A stretch of 64,000 nt of DNA, from positions 1,054,001 to 1,118,000 of the forward strand of contig NZ_SNUS01000001.1 of assembly GCF_012027635.1 (NCBI RefSeq), in the 5' to 3' direction. The DNA is from Thermococcus sp. 21S9. Lineage in GTDB: Archaea; Methanobacteriota_B; Thermococci; Thermococcales; Thermococcaceae. Position numbers and translations under genes: made by a program. Positions 8,721-18,688 of the stretch are shown in pieces. Under the pieces are notes generated by a model. The model did no database searches. It saw only the letters and a program-made list of their open reading frames with translations, and was not told where the DNA came from. Positions within the stretch are counted from its first letter, which is position 1, and each line of letters opens with the position of its first letter.

Positions 8721-9426
8721 GCTCTTTCCTCTCTTTTTCGGTTTCTTCTGGGTTTTTACTGCCCTCCCCGGCTTCGTTTTGCCCCTCAAGCTCCTCCGGG
8801 TTGATTATCCGGTACGGCCCGAGGCTCAGCTTCTGGATTTCCTCCTCCGTCAAAAGCCTGCTCCTGACCTTCTCACCTATGAGCGCGCTGTTGCCCAGGG
8901 GGTCCGCTATCTTCACAGTCAGTGGTTTCTTCCCCTCCCTGACGTCCTCGATGTACTGGAGTATCTCGTCGGCCTTCTTTACCGCTTCCTCGTCGCCCTC
9001 CTGCCTCCTGAACTCCCTCGCCATCAGGAGCGTTTCGCGAACGCGCTCAAGTACTCCCTCGACGTTAGTAATGAATCCTTCAGATGCCGGCCCCGGTTCA
9101 ATCTTGACGCCTATCTCCTCCAGCTCTATCGTTCCGCTCTTGCTCCTGACGACGCGCGTGAATAAATCTTTCTCGTTCTCGACCTTAACTGTGTAAAGCT
9201 TCGGTGGCCTGTCCTCGAGTATCATGACGTCAGCGTTTCTGTAGCCACACTTCTCGCAGATTATGGTGCTCTCCATGACCTTTCCGAAGTAGGGAATCTC
9301 GTGGATGTGCTGAATGGCCTTGAGGGTGTTCTTGCCACCGCAGATGGGGCAGTCACCGAGGCTTATGACCTGAACCTCACCGAGCTCGGGATTAACCTCA
9401 ACCTTCTCGCCCTTCTTCTCGCCCAT
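8707..9426 (-). CDS. ZPR1-type zinc finger protein
   Basis: The 239-residue protein carries one ZPR1 zinc finger (CPICGGKNTLK with the second pair CEKCGYRN, about residues 25-60) followed by the ZPR1 beta domain (FTRVVRSKSGTIELEEIG, EPGPASEGFITNVEGVLERV). Eukaryotic ZPR1 acts as a chaperone for eEF1A, and archaeal single-module homologs may help aEF1A; this is inference. ATG 9426 was chosen because GGTGA is 5 nt upstream; ATG 9432 and GTG 9435 are possible. A TATA-like TTTATAAAGG lies near 9457-9466. The C-terminal tail is Glu/Lys-rich and overlaps the convergent lipoprotein gene. Confidence 0.92.
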   Translation of the reverse strand: MGEKKGEKVEVNPELGEVQVISLGDCPICGGKNTLKAIQHIHEIPYFGKVMESTIICEKCGYRNADVMILEDRPPKLYTVKVENEKDLFTRVVRSKSGTIELEEIGVKIEPGPASEGFITNVEGVLERVRETLLMAREFRRQEGDEEAVKKADEILQYIEDVREGKKPLTVKIADPLGNSALIGEKVRSRLLTEEEIQKLSLGPYRIINPEELEGQNEAGEGSKNPEETEKERKELSEK

Positions 9427-9501
9427 GAGCATCACCGAGAAGAGAACCAGGGATGCCTTTATAAAGTCATGGTTTCGGTTGAAGTTTGAAAAAGGAAAAC
9501 C

Positions 9502-9897
9502 TCATTTGGCAATCTTTATGTCCTCTGGAAGGAGGATGAGCTTAACCTCGGTCTTGCATATCTTCGCCGCCTGTCCGCCGAAGGCGTTGACCATGCCCTT
9601 AATCTGCTCGGCGACCTTTTCAAGGACGTCGGGCCTCTTCTCGAGCGGGGTCAGGTCAACTATGACTATGTTGCCCTCCTGAAGCTCGCTGGAAATCCTC
9701 TCAAGGTCGGAGTAGCTGGTCACGGTTATCTTCTTCAGGTAGCGAAGCTGGGGCTTAACGAGCTCCTTAGCAAGAACATCCTCCTCAATCGGTACGACAT
9801 CGATGTCATGCCTGGGAGCGACTTCCTTCTTAACGCTCGCGGGAGGTTTCATTTTAGGCTTGTTCTCCTTCTTTTTGAGGCTGTCAAACAATCCCAT
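9502..9897 (-). CDS. sepF: Cell division protein SepF
   Basis: The 131-residue protein has an amphipathic N-terminal helix (MGLFDSLKKK), a basic linker and a C-terminal SepF domain (PQLRYLKKITVTSYSDLERI, GNIVIVDLTPLEKRPDVLEK). Archaeal SepF is the known membrane anchor for FtsZ, binding the membrane with the N-terminal helix. It is preceded by its own GGGGGAACCCTC-type leader and follows a small membrane protein on the same strand. It is not next to ftsZ here. Confidence 0.9.
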   Translation of the reverse strand: MGLFDSLKKKENKPKMKPPASVKKEVAPRHDIDVVPIEEDVLAKELVKPQLRYLKKITVTSYSDLERISSELQEGNIVIVDLTPLEKRPDVLEKVAEQIKGMVNAFGGQAAKICKTEVKLILLPEDIKIAK

Positions 9898-9948
9898 GAG
9901 GGTTCCCCCCGGTTAATCGTAAAGCCGTTTAGTTTTATGCCTTTTCCT

Positions 9949-10230
9949 TTATAGCTCTTTCCCAAACTCTTTGGGGCTCTCTTCGCGGAGTTTAAACAGG
10001 CCGAAGAGGGACAGGGAGAATGCAACGACGCCCGAGAGAATCACCAGGGTGCTTGAAATACCCCATCCCTTCTTTCCGGCGATGTAGAGACCCCATACGA
10101 AAAGGGCCAGACCCCAGAGGGCCGTTGTGAGGAGCAGGTCCTTTTTCCTTTCCTCCCGCAGAAGGAGGTAAACGGTTCTCACCGCGAAACCGGCGAAAAT
10201 CACTGACGCGACTATGCTCATGAAGTCCAT
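9949..10230 (-). CDS. Small membrane protein, three predicted helices
   Basis: The 93-residue product shows three hydrophobic segments (about residues 5-22, 35-52 and 58-78) with a basic loop REERKKD between the first and second. The family is not recognised. ATG 10230 follows GGTGGT by 4 nt; an upstream GTG at 10239 overlaps that site and is less likely. The gene lies only 27 bp after the rrp42 stop and may be read through from the exosome operon. Confidence 0.7.
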   Translation of the reverse strand: MDFMSIVASVIFAGFAVRTVYLLLREERKKDLLLTTALWGLALFVWGLYIAGKKGWGISSTLVILSGVVAFSLSLFGLFKLREESPKEFGKEL

Positions 10231-10257
10231 CGCCACCACCGGAAAAGAGGGAAAGGG

Positions 10258-11076
10258 TCAGGCCTTCCCAACGGCCTCAAGGACGATTTTCCTGAGTTCC
10301 TCGGCCTTCTTGAAGGCGGTATCCACTGCGTACATGACTTCCTCGAGCTTGAAGCTTCCGCCCTCGCCCTTCTGAACCGCTGAAATGTGGCCGTTCTCGT
10401 CGGTGGTTATCGTAATCCTGCCGTCCATGACGCGCTCCTCGTCTATGTTGGGGTCAACGACCATCGTGTTGCCGATTTTCGCGAAGGTGACTGGTATCGG
10501 GACGCTCTTGACCGGCAGGGGCTCGTACTCGTCGAGTATCTTTACCTCCCCGCTCTCCTCGTCGTACTCAATCTTCGGAATCTTGGTGCTCATCAGGGCC
10601 GCTATTGCACCTATTCCGCTCGCGTCGAGCAGGTTGCCATCGTGGTCGAGAACGTGGACGTCGATGAAGATAACCCTGACGAGCTTGCCGGGGACGATGA
10701 CGAGCTTTTCAAGCTCAACGGCCCCGCTCTCCCTTATTCCCCTATCCACAACGCGGGCGAGCTCGATGGCGTTCTCGTCCGGTGGACCGGGCTCGAAGGT
10801 CGGCGAGGCAAGGGGAACGAGCTCGACGTTGGTCGTCATAACTCCCTTCTCCGGCAAATCCGGAAACGGCTCTCCGAGGTCGACCTTTATTCCAACGAGA
10901 ACCTGCGTGTTGCCGAGCCTGACCCAGGCAGAGCCCTCGGCCTTCTCTATGACATTGACCTTGACCTCGAGGTCGCGGTAGTCCTCGAAGCCCCTTCCGT
11001 CAATCCTCTTGCCCTCCCTGAGGAGGTTTATGATGTGGTCGCGCATTATGCTGGCCATGACTTCCATCTCACTCAT
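10258..11076 (-). CDS. rrp42: Exosome complex protein Rrp42
   Basis: A 272-residue RNase PH-fold protein with the opening [20 protein letters not shown] typical of Rrp42. In the archaeal exosome it forms the hexameric ring with Rrp41; Rrp42 lacks the catalytic residues but shapes the RNA channel. Its ATG overlaps the rrp41 stop by 8 bp and lies behind GGTGGCGGG, so the two subunits are translated together. It is the last exosome gene of the cluster psmA-sbds-rrp4-rrp41-rrp42. Confidence 0.97.
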   Translation of the reverse strand: MSEMEVMASIMRDHIINLLREGKRIDGRGFEDYRDLEVKVNVIEKAEGSAWVRLGNTQVLVGIKVDLGEPFPDLPEKGVMTTNVELVPLASPTFEPGPPDENAIELARVVDRGIRESGAVELEKLVIVPGKLVRVIFIDVHVLDHDGNLLDASGIGAIAALMSTKIPKIEYDEESGEVKILDEYEPLPVKSVPIPVTFAKIGNTMVVDPNIDEERVMDGRITITTDENGHISAVQKGEGGSFKLEEVMYAVDTAFKKAEELRKIVLEAVGKA

Positions 11077-11818
11077 TGCCCGCCACCTCCTGCGCTATGC
11101 GGAGGTATTTTTCTTTGAGGGCCTCCCTCTGCTTCTGGTAAACCGCCTTGGCTCCCTTTATCGCGAGCTTCACTGCCTCGACGAACTCCTCCCTCGTCAG
11201 GTAGCCGTCCATCTGAAGGAGCGTTATGTCGTTCTTGAGGGGCATTATTGCAACGGGAACGTCCGCCTCACCGTAGTTGTCCTCGTCCTTGTTGAGGTCG
11301 AGAACGATTTCGCCGTCAATCTTTCCGGCGGCGCACGCGGCAACGAGGTCCCTCATCGGTATTCCTGCATCTGCCAGAGCAAGTGAGGCCGCGGTTATTC
11401 CTGCAACCCTCGTTCCAGCGTCGGCCTGGAGGACCTCTATGAAAACGTCTATCGCCGTTCTCGGGAACATCTCGAGGATTAGGGCCGGCTCAAGCGCGCC
11501 CCTTATGACCTTGCTTATCTCGACGCTCCTCCTGTCCGGCCCGGGCTTTTTCCTTTCCTCAACGCTGAAGGGTGCCATGTTGTAGCGGACGCGCAGAATT
11601 GCCCTGTCCGGCCTCTGGAGGTGCTTGGGATGAATCTCCCTCGGGCCGTAGACAGCTGCCATTATCTTGTTCTTGCCCCACTCGACGTAGGCCGAGCCGT
11701 CGGCGTTCTTGAGAATTCCAACCTCCATTTTAATGGGTCTAAGCTCGTACTTCTTCCTGCCGTCAACCCTTCTACCGTTCTCGTCGATGAGCTTTAAACC
11801 CTCAGGCCTGCCCATCAT
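11069..11818 (-). CDS. rrp41: Exosome complex exonuclease Rrp41
   Basis: The 249-residue protein is the catalytic RNase PH subunit of the exosome, with [18 protein letters not shown] at the start, the phosphate-site region [17 protein letters not shown] with [15 protein letters not shown], and the acidic motif [15 protein letters not shown]. It degrades RNA 3'-5' by phosphorolysis and can add tails. ATG 11818 was chosen because AAGGTGA lies 5 nt before it; this leaves a 17-bp overlap with rrp4. A longer frame to 11860 would add an N-terminus rich in arginine without a binding site. Confidence 0.96.
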   Translation of the reverse strand: MMGRPEGLKLIDENGRRVDGRKKYELRPIKMEVGILKNADGSAYVEWGKNKIMAAVYGPREIHPKHLQRPDRAILRVRYNMAPFSVEERKKPGPDRRSVEISKVIRGALEPALILEMFPRTAIDVFIEVLQADAGTRVAGITAASLALADAGIPMRDLVAACAAGKIDGEIVLDLNKDEDNYGEADVPVAIMPLKNDITLLQMDGYLTREEFVEAVKLAIKGAKAVYQKQREALKEKYLRIAQEVAGNE

Positions 11819-12575
11819 CCTTCTCACCTTCCTTCTCCTCAAGCTGGGGGATTTCCTCAATAACTCCCTGCTCCTTGAGCTCCCTGAGCCTCGAAAGCAG
11901 GTACTCCTTGACCCTGTCGGTCAGTCCCTGCGTGTGGCTTTCGCGGTCAACCTTGAGTATGGCCTCTATCGCGAGCTTCTCCAGCTCGTCGTTCCTTCCA
12001 CTCACCCAGACCCAGCCGTTCTGGCCCACTATGATTCTCGTCCCGGTGAGCTTCTTAATCATGTTAATCATCGAACCGCCCTTGCCGATGAGCCTCGGCA
12101 CCTTGGAAGGCGTTATCGTGACGAGCTGTCCTCCCCTGAGCGGACCGCCCTTGAAGGGCATTCCCTTAGTTGTGAGGTCAATCTGGTTTATCTCGTTGAA
12201 GGCCTTCACCTTGGCGTAGATTATGTCGCCTATGTCGTAAATCTTCCTCAGGTCAGTCTTGAGAAGGTCTATGCGCTCCTCAACCGCGTCCTGAACGCGT
12301 AAATTGGCCTGGTACGGTGCCCCTATGTCAACGGTCCAGTTGGAGAACTTGACGTCCACTATCTTTCCGAGGACGTTGTCCCCAACCTCTGGAATGTAGG
12401 GCCCTTCAAGCGGAATGACCCTTATGAGGTCTCCCCTTATCTCGACGAGTCCTATCACCGTTGAGTAAATCCTGTTGCCTTCCCTGAAGGTTCCCCTTCC
12501 GTTCTTAAACGGTCCCTGGGCCAGCAAAGTGCCCGGGACCACCAGTTCCCTTGGTTTTACAAAAATCCGCCTCAT
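11802..12575 (-). CDS. rrp4: Exosome RNA-binding subunit Rrp4
   Basis: The 257-residue protein has an N-terminal domain ([11 protein letters not shown]), an S1 domain (about residues 60-130, [21 protein letters not shown]) and a KH domain (about 140-205, with the loop [20 protein letters not shown]). It caps the exosome ring and feeds RNA to Rrp41. The C-terminal tail is Glu/Lys-rich. The ATG overlaps the SBDS stop by 4 bp (ATGA), a sign of coupled translation. Confidence 0.97.
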   Translation of the reverse strand: MRRIFVKPRELVVPGTLLAQGPFKNGRGTFREGNRIYSTVIGLVEIRGDLIRVIPLEGPYIPEVGDNVLGKIVDVKFSNWTVDIGAPYQANLRVQDAVEERIDLLKTDLRKIYDIGDIIYAKVKAFNEINQIDLTTKGMPFKGGPLRGGQLVTITPSKVPRLIGKGGSMINMIKKLTGTRIIVGQNGWVWVSGRNDELEKLAIEAILKVDRESHTQGLTDRVKEYLLSRLRELKEQGVIEEIPQLEEKEGEKDDGQA

Positions 12576-13282
12576 AGTCCCTTCCTCTCTACAAGTTTAG
12601 TAAGAGCGGTGCCCTTCGTCAGGGCGTTGAGCTTTTCATAAAACTCCTCCTCGATTCCCCCAGGAATCTCGATGAGGAACATCCACGAGCCGTCACTGGC
12701 CCACTCCTCGCGCTTTATCGTTCCGAACTTTCTAACCTCGCCGTAGGCTTTTCCAACGTAGTCGCTCGGTATCTTCACCGCTATGACCTTGACCTCGAGC
12801 TTTATCGGGAGCAGAGGTCTAATCGCCTTGATGACCTTCGGAACCTGAGCTTCGGCATCCTTGAAGAGGTCAACGTGAACCCCTGCCTCTTCCATCGCCC
12901 TCAGGATTCTGTCTACCGGGTGCGGATAACCTGTCCTCGGGTCAACCGCGTGCCTGTGGATTATCGTCGCTATGTAGCGCTTCTTTTCCTCGAGCATCTG
13001 CCTCCTCTGCTCCGCGGTGAGCTGGACCTCGCCCTTCTGGAGGATTATTTTAGCGACTTCATAGGGGTCGCTTGTTCCAAAGATTTTCTCCATTTCGTGC
13101 TCGCTCGCCTTGTCGCCCTTGTGGGCATCTTTGAAAACGTAGGGAGTGGCGAGGATTTCCTCTATGGGAACCTCCTTGCCCTCCTTGAAGTCCCTCGCGA
13201 GGTAGGGGTCAACGAGTATCTCAAAGGTCTCGCCGTGCGTCTTCAGACGGGCGATTACCGCTTTGTCAACGCTAATGGGCAT
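12572..13282 (-). CDS. Ribosome assembly factor SBDS/Sdo1
   Basis: The 236-residue protein is full length for the family, with the FYSH domain ([21 protein letters not shown]), the central helical domain ([21 protein letters not shown]) and a ferredoxin-like C-terminal domain. SBDS releases the anti-association factor aIF6 from new large subunits. The start is 11 bp after the psmA stop. Its place between the proteasome and exosome genes is the conserved archaeal superoperon noted for linking protein and RNA turnover. Confidence 0.96.
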   Translation of the reverse strand: MPISVDKAVIARLKTHGETFEILVDPYLARDFKEGKEVPIEEILATPYVFKDAHKGDKASEHEMEKIFGTSDPYEVAKIILQKGEVQLTAEQRRQMLEEKKRYIATIIHRHAVDPRTGYPHPVDRILRAMEEAGVHVDLFKDAEAQVPKVIKAIRPLLPIKLEVKVIAVKIPSDYVGKAYGEVRKFGTIKREEWASDGSWMFLIEIPGGIEEEFYEKLNALTKGTALTKLVERKGL

Positions 13283-13293
13283 CGCCCGTCACC

Positions 13294-14076
13294 TCAGTAG
13301 TTCTGGTCGAGTTCCGAATAGTCCTCGGCCTTCTCCTCAACCTCTTCCTCTTTAATCTCCTCAAGGACCTCGTTGAGGTACTTCTCAAGCTCTTCCCTCG
13401 GGAGCTTCTTCCAGCGCTTGTCCTCGGTGGTAATGTACGCAACCTCTATCGAGTCGGCGGTTGGCTCCTCAAGGGTCTTGGACAAGGCGAGTATTGCAAG
13501 CGTTATGGCCCCGTCCCTGTCGAGGTTCTCGTCGTAGTGCTCCTCGAAGATGGCCATCGCCACGTTCCTTCCGCTTCCTATGGCGACGGCCTTCCACTCG
13601 AAGTAGGCACCGCTCGGGTCGGTCTCGTAAAGCTCGGGCTTCTCGTTAACGCCCGCCATGAGCAAAGCGGCACCGAAGGGCCTCACACCGCCGTACTGGG
13701 TGTGGGCCTGCTTGAGGTCGCAGATTTTCTTCACCAGAACGGTGAGTGGAACGGGTTCGCCGTAGGTGAGGCGGTAAATCTGGGCCTCCAGCCTGGCCCT
13801 GTCAACGAGAACCCTTGCGTCGGCGATGATACCGCTCGGAGCGGCCGCTATGTGGTCGTCAATCTGGAAAATCTTCTCGTAGCTCCTCGGCTCAATGAGC
13901 CTGCTCGTGATTCTCTTCTCAACGGCCAAAACGACTCCGTCCTTCCACTTAACTCCTACAGCCGTTGCGCCTCTTTTTACAGCTTCCCTCGCGTAGTTTA
14001 CCTGAAACAGCCTTCCGTCCGGGCTGAAAACGGTTATCGCCCGGTCGTAGCCGGCCTGCGGTGGTACAAACGCCAT
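13294..14076 (-). CDS. psmA: Proteasome subunit alpha
   Basis: The 260-residue protein has the alpha-subunit signature at its N-terminus ([21 protein letters not shown]), [22 protein letters not shown], and an acidic C-terminal tail ending in LDQNY. Alpha rings gate the 20S proteasome core. It heads the minus-strand cluster that continues into SBDS and the exosome. ATG 14076 follows GGGGTGATGTAGA. No beta subunit is in the window. Confidence 0.97.
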   Translation of the reverse strand: MAFVPPQAGYDRAITVFSPDGRLFQVNYAREAVKRGATAVGVKWKDGVVLAVEKRITSRLIEPRSYEKIFQIDDHIAAAPSGIIADARVLVDRARLEAQIYRLTYGEPVPLTVLVKKICDLKQAHTQYGGVRPFGAALLMAGVNEKPELYETDPSGAYFEWKAVAIGSGRNVAMAIFEEHYDENLDRDGAITLAILALSKTLEEPTADSIEVAYITTEDKRWKKLPREELEKYLNEVLEEIKEEEVEEKAEDYSELDQNY

Positions 14077-14137
14077 TCTACATCACCCCTGTTTCTCACT
14101 CCTTTTCGATAGTTGCCGGGTTTTCTATTAAGCTTTT

Positions 14138-14356
14138 CTATCCTCCCCGGAAGGCTATAATCGCCATCTTCCTCGCGGTTCTCTTCGCCATCTCGAGCGG
14201 TATGAAGGCCAAAGCGAAGACGAGGGCTCCGACGTAGATGGACGCCTTTCCGATGGGCTTGAATATCAGCAACGCAAAGCCGAGCAGGAGCAACAGCAGT
14301 CCAGCCGAGAGGAATTTTTTGTGGAGTTTCTGGAGCGATTCAAGCGACTCCTCCAT
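14138..14356 (-). CDS. Small two-helix membrane protein
   Basis: The 72-residue product has an N-terminal charged helix (MEESLESLQKLHKKF), two hydrophobic segments (about residues 17-34 and 39-55) separated by a short polar turn, and a basic C-terminus. The family is not recognised. ATG 14356 follows GGTGGTGGC; upstream codons in this frame overlap the divergent HIT gene and lack a binding site. A TATA-like CCTAAAAAAGC near 14368-14378 is shared space with the divergent gene. Confidence 0.65.
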   Translation of the reverse strand: MEESLESLQKLHKKFLSAGLLLLLLGFALLIFKPIGKASIYVGALVFALAFIPLEMAKRTARKMAIIAFRGG

Positions 14357-14410
14357 GCCACCACCGGGAGCTTTTTTAGGCGGGAGGATTTTAAGCCTTT
14401 GGTGTTGCCG

Positions 14411-14869
14411 ATGGAGTGCCCCTTCTGCAGACCGCCTAGGGAACAACTCCTCTACGAGGATGGCCTAATAAGAATCCTGCTCGACGCTTATCCGGCCAGC
14501 AGGGGACACCTCCTAGTCGTTCCGAGGAGGCACGTCGAGCGCTGGGAAGATTTGACTGGAGAAGAGAAGCTCGCCCTGATACAGGGCATGGAGCTTGCGA
14601 TGGAAGTCCTGAGGGAGACTCTGAAGCCGGACGCCTTCAACGTCGGCATGAACCTCGGAAGGGAAGCCGGGCAAACCGTTCCCCACCTGCACCTCCACGT
14701 CATTCCGCGCTGGAGGGGTGACAGCAGAAACCCGAGGGGAGGCGTTAGAAAGGCCGTCCTCGATTTGGAGGACGAGAACCTAAGCCTGAAGGAGCGGTGG
14801 GTGAAGAACCGGCTGGACGAGGAAGGGGTCTCACTGTTAAGAGAGGCTTTAGCCAGAGTTTTAGGCTGA
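14411..14869 (+). CDS. HIT family nucleotide hydrolase
   Basis: The 152-residue protein has a short zinc-binding N-terminus (MECPFC) and the histidine triad QTVPHLHLHVIPRW (about residues 91-104), with AYPASRGHLLVVPRRHV as the nucleotide-binding region. HIT proteins hydrolyse or transfer nucleotidyl groups from AMP-lysine, ApnA or similar compounds. ATG 14411 was preferred because homologs begin with the CxxC stretch; the frame is open upstream but crosses the divergent gene. A TTTTAAGCC element near 14389-14397 is the likely promoter, making it nearly leaderless. Confidence 0.9.
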   Translation: MECPFCRPPREQLLYEDGLIRILLDAYPASRGHLLVVPRRHVERWEDLTGEEKLALIQGMELAMEVLRETLKPDAFNVGMNLGREAGQTVPHLHLHVIPRWRGDSRNPRGGVRKAVLDLEDENLSLKERWVKNRLDEEGVSLLREALARVLG

Positions 14870-14942
14870 CTTAATTCTATCCGAAATATTTTTAATTCCC
14901 CTTTCTGGCTTTGCGCTGGAACAACTATTGGTGGGGATAGAT

Positions 14943-17900
14943 GTGAGAAAGTTAGTTGTAGTATTTCTAACAATGTTAATTGTCCTGAGCGGGATTGTGA
15001 ATCCAACTGTGAATGCTCTCTCAAAACCCAAACGGAAGTGGGTGTAATCAATCCCTTCTTCGAGGAATACTTGAGGTTTCTTCCAAACGCCACATCGGAT
15101 GAGAGGAAAGCAATACTTTCTCTGATTGAAGCCCTCCTAAACGGAACTCTGAACGGTGATGTTGTGGTTTCGGATTATATGAGAATCAAAAACGCCTACT
15201 GGAACGGAACTGACCTGATATTCCAAATCTGGTGGTACAACGGGACCGAGCCGGCTTTAATTAGGACATACCTGTGGGAAAATCCGTATTCTGCCCTTAC
15301 CGCGGTTAAAAATGCCGAATCAGGCACTTATTCAATCCAATCCCTTGAGAACCAGTTCGTAATCAAACCTCTCTCTGTAAACTTTGCCGTCAAGATAATG
15401 GGCGTTGACTATCTAACCAATGATGGAAGCGGAGAATACGTTTACATTGAGAACCCCTCTCTCACAACGGTGAGCCTGAATGGCTGGTACATCCTGGATG
15501 ATTACGCCTACGGCAACCAGAAGTGCTGGGCGAACAACCTTCCACGGGATGACTGCTACGACTCCTTTGGCAGGGACCACGTGGTTAAGCTTTCCCTTAG
15601 CCTTGCACCGAATTCCGTCGGAAAGGTTCAGCTCGCAACTTCCCCAAAGACCGCTATACTCAACAATGATGGGGACACGGTTTATCTGATTGACAAATGG
15701 GGTAACCTCGTTTCGATTTACAGGTACACAGCATCGCCGAACATAACCATTGAAGACGTCTCGGTTTATCCGGTGAATCCCGTAGTGGGAGATTCCCTAA
15801 GGGTCAAAATTAAGCTGGACAACAGGGGCGTTGTTGATGGTATTGGAACGGTTCAGGTTTACGTTGATGGAAACCTCGTGGTAACGAATAAAGACGTGAA
15901 TGTCTGGGGTTACAGCATAAGGGACTACTGGATTAACACGGGATGGAAGGCAACGGCCGGGGCTCACTCCCTTATCGTCAAGTTCATTCCGAACTACAAG
16001 GGAAGCACGCAGACCTTTGCGAGAACCTTCAAAGTTCTGGAGGTTCATCCTCACCTGAAGGACGTCGAATACGGAAAGCCCGTTGAGAATCACCCACTCA
16101 GGTTCAATATCACGGCGGAGAACCCAACGGGAAGCAAAGTCAACGTTAAGCTAAAACTTCTCGTTGACGGCGAGAAGGTCGATGAGTTTACCAACGGCTT
16201 CCTGTACGGATATGGCGAATACGACAAGTTCTACCTCGTCTGGAAGCGTCCTGAGGTTGGCTATCACACGGTCACGGTAGTCATGGAATCCAGTGATGGC
16301 TCAACGAGCAGATGGGAGAAGCGCATCTACGTGAAACCCAACTCCCCGCCGGCAATAGTTGACCTTGAACTTCCCCAGTGGGTTTACGCCGGTGAAGAGA
16401 GCAACGGAAGTGTAACCGTAGTTGACGGTGATGGAGACCGGGTTAACGTATACGTGAAAATCATCGGTCGCTACAGCTTCGAACTATGGGGCTTGGCCTC
16501 AGGAGAGACAAGAAAGTTCCCTCTTGCTCCAATCTACAACCGCACGAACTGTAGGGAGGAAATCACCGTTGAAGCGACCCCAATAGACGAGTACGGACTG
16601 AAGGGCAAACCCGTGACCGAGACCATAACGGTGATTACCGACAGCGACAAAGACGGGTGGTGCAACACCCTTGAGCTTGAGTACGGCACCAATCCCCACA
16701 GCAAAGATACCGACGGGGATGGGGTTATCGACTCCAAGGACGTTGACCCGCTGAGGGATGTGAAGGTAACCGTTTACATCCTCAGGGCGAGGGCGTTGGA
16801 CGATGTTGATAGTTCGATTATTGGTCACAACCCTGCGGACATGAGTCTGGAACTCACCGTGAACGGGCGGACTAAAACCCTATTCCTTACTGACAATCAA
16901 GACGATTATGAGAAGAAAATCCTTCCGACTGATGACATCTTAATCAATATTCAAAACTATGCGATTGCAAAGGCCACCTTTGACGTTCCAGACGATAAGG
17001 AGCTCGCCACAATAGAGTTCCACCTCTACGACAGGGATAATAAAGAGGGAATTGGAAGAACTGAAATGGACGTTTCCCCTGGCAAGGGAACCGTTGCAAC
17101 TATCTACTACAATCTCAAAACCGGAACGTGGAGCGGTGATGATTATCCCGGAGACGAGGAGAAATACTTCGGCTACGGCCACTTGAGCGGATGTGGTGAC
17201 AGCTCCTGTAACGTCGGCCCAAGGAACCCTGACAAAGACCTCAAGGTTTACGTCAAATATGAGGGCATACTTGAAAAGGCCGGAATTAGGGGTGAAATCA
17301 TCGGCATGAAAACGATTGAAGGTGTTAGCGACGTCACGGTGAAAGATGGAACTACAGCATTCTCAATAGTGAAACCGAAAAGCCTGAAGGTTGCACAGGT
17401 CAGGCTGGAGAACGGAACGGTAATCAACGTTACCCTCGTGAACACCTACGGGTCTAAGCTGACTTCTCCAGGAAATGACGTTGTCGCGATAGCAAGCTCT
17501 CCAAGTTCCGCTGAAGTTTTGGGCAATGAGATTATAGGCAACGATGTAACGACACTTAAAGGTGATGTCAGAGTTGTGACTTCTTCCGGAGAAATGCCTC
17601 TGGAGTCAGGCCTTGTCGTCTCGTACTCTTCAGCTGACGACACTCCGGACGGTGAAATCTGGTTCGTTGTAACTACCAACGACCCCGACGGAATACCCTT
17701 TTATCGCGAAATCGAGCTGAACAAAGAGCTTGAGGTGAATGGATTTACCGCGCGCTTTGACCCAACGGACAAAAATAACGCCGACCTGAACGGTGACTAT
17801 GATGGCGATGGCGTTCCCAACGCGGTGGAGCTTCTGATTGGGAAGGACCCTGCGAAGAGGGATATCCTCGGTATCGAGCTGAATATCTCAGTAGAATGGA

Positions 17901-18688
17901 AGATGAGCGAGGAGGACAAGAAGAACCTGATTTACAGCATCAGGAAGGCGAGTGACTTCATCTACGACTACACGGACGGTTACGCGATGATTACAAGGGT
18001 TACAATTTGGGACGACAAGAGAAACTGGGATAAGGCCGATATTTGGGTTAATAAGACATTTTTAGAAGTTAAATTCTGGGGAGATAACAAGAAGTGGCCA
18101 CATGCTTCAGTTGGTGGCTACTGGATTGGAGGAAAGCTCGTGATGCCCTTTAGATTCTTAAGGCTTACCCATCCAATGGGAATTGCCGAAATGGGGGATA
18201 TAAAGTGGGCAAAAGCTTTGGGGCACGAGCTGGGTCACTATGTTTTCTGGCTTGGGGATGAGTATATGGACTTGAATGGTAAATCATACTTTTGGGACTA
18301 TGGATTAGATGGCCCTAAGGTCGATGAGCACGCACCACACTCTGTCATGCACCACGAGTGGAAATGGAGCGAGTTGAGCACGCCGAGGGATTATGATGAG
18401 TTCCACGAATATCTTTCAAAGAATTTTGGAGACTGGAAAGACCACACAACGGACCAGTGGTTGGGAGATATGTCAAACTTAAAAGATAAACAATCATGGA
18501 ATCGTTCCGCATGGGAAACTGTGTACACCCTTCTCACAGGGACAAACGAGCCTGCATGGCTGTCTAAAGTAGACTTCAAAAGGCAGAGACCGCAAATTAA
18601 TATTGACTTCATCCTTACTGAGGACTTCACTCCAAAAACCGGCCCCTACACTGGCGTTGGCTACTTCATGGAGGTGACCTGGGGATGA
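14943..18688 (+). CDS. Giant secreted multidomain metallopeptidase-like protein, frame-shifted after its signal peptide
   Basis: GTG 14943, 6 nt after GGTGGGG, begins a signal peptide (MRKLVVVFLTMLIVLSGIV, then VNA as a cleavage site), but this frame stops at 15045. The remaining about 1216 residues are in the frame open through 15038-18688, which has no binding site or signal of its own. One extra base in the A/C-run at 15023-15032 would join them. The body has a lamin-tail-like domain (about 15380-15720), two CARDB-like beta domains, two calcium-loop regions of TSP3/EF type (DSDKDGWCN, DTDGDGVIDSKD, near 16636-16745; DGDGVPN near 17800), and a zincin motif HELGHYVFWLGDEY (18224-18265) whose spacing of HExxH to DEY matches CLCA-type metalloproteases. 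Probably extracellular and Ca/Zn dependent. It could be a pseudogene, a programmed frameshift or a sequencing error. The neighbouring partner gene overlaps by ATGA. Confidence 0.8.
15020..15047 (+). other. Frame break between signal peptide and mature protein
   Basis: Frame 0 from GTG 14943 reads NALSKPKRKWV and stops at TAA 15045-15047; the overlapping frame reads SLKTQTEVGVINPFF onward. The shift happens in a region with runs AAAA, CCC and AAA. Restoring one base gives NALSKTQTEVGVINPFF, a natural junction after the signal peptidase site. No canonical X-XXY-YYZ slippery heptamer is in register. Confidence 0.75.

Noticed and set aside
11819-11860. Arg-rich N-terminal extension of Rrp41
   Set aside because: It lies inside the rrp4 coding sequence and ATG 11818 has the typical GGTGA at 5-nt spacing; family members start near MMGRPEG.
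15023-15035. Canonical -1 slippery heptamer at the frame break
   Set aside because: The runs AAAA, CCC and AAA are not in the X-XXY-YYZ register with the signal-peptide frame, so programmed slippage cannot be claimed from the motif.
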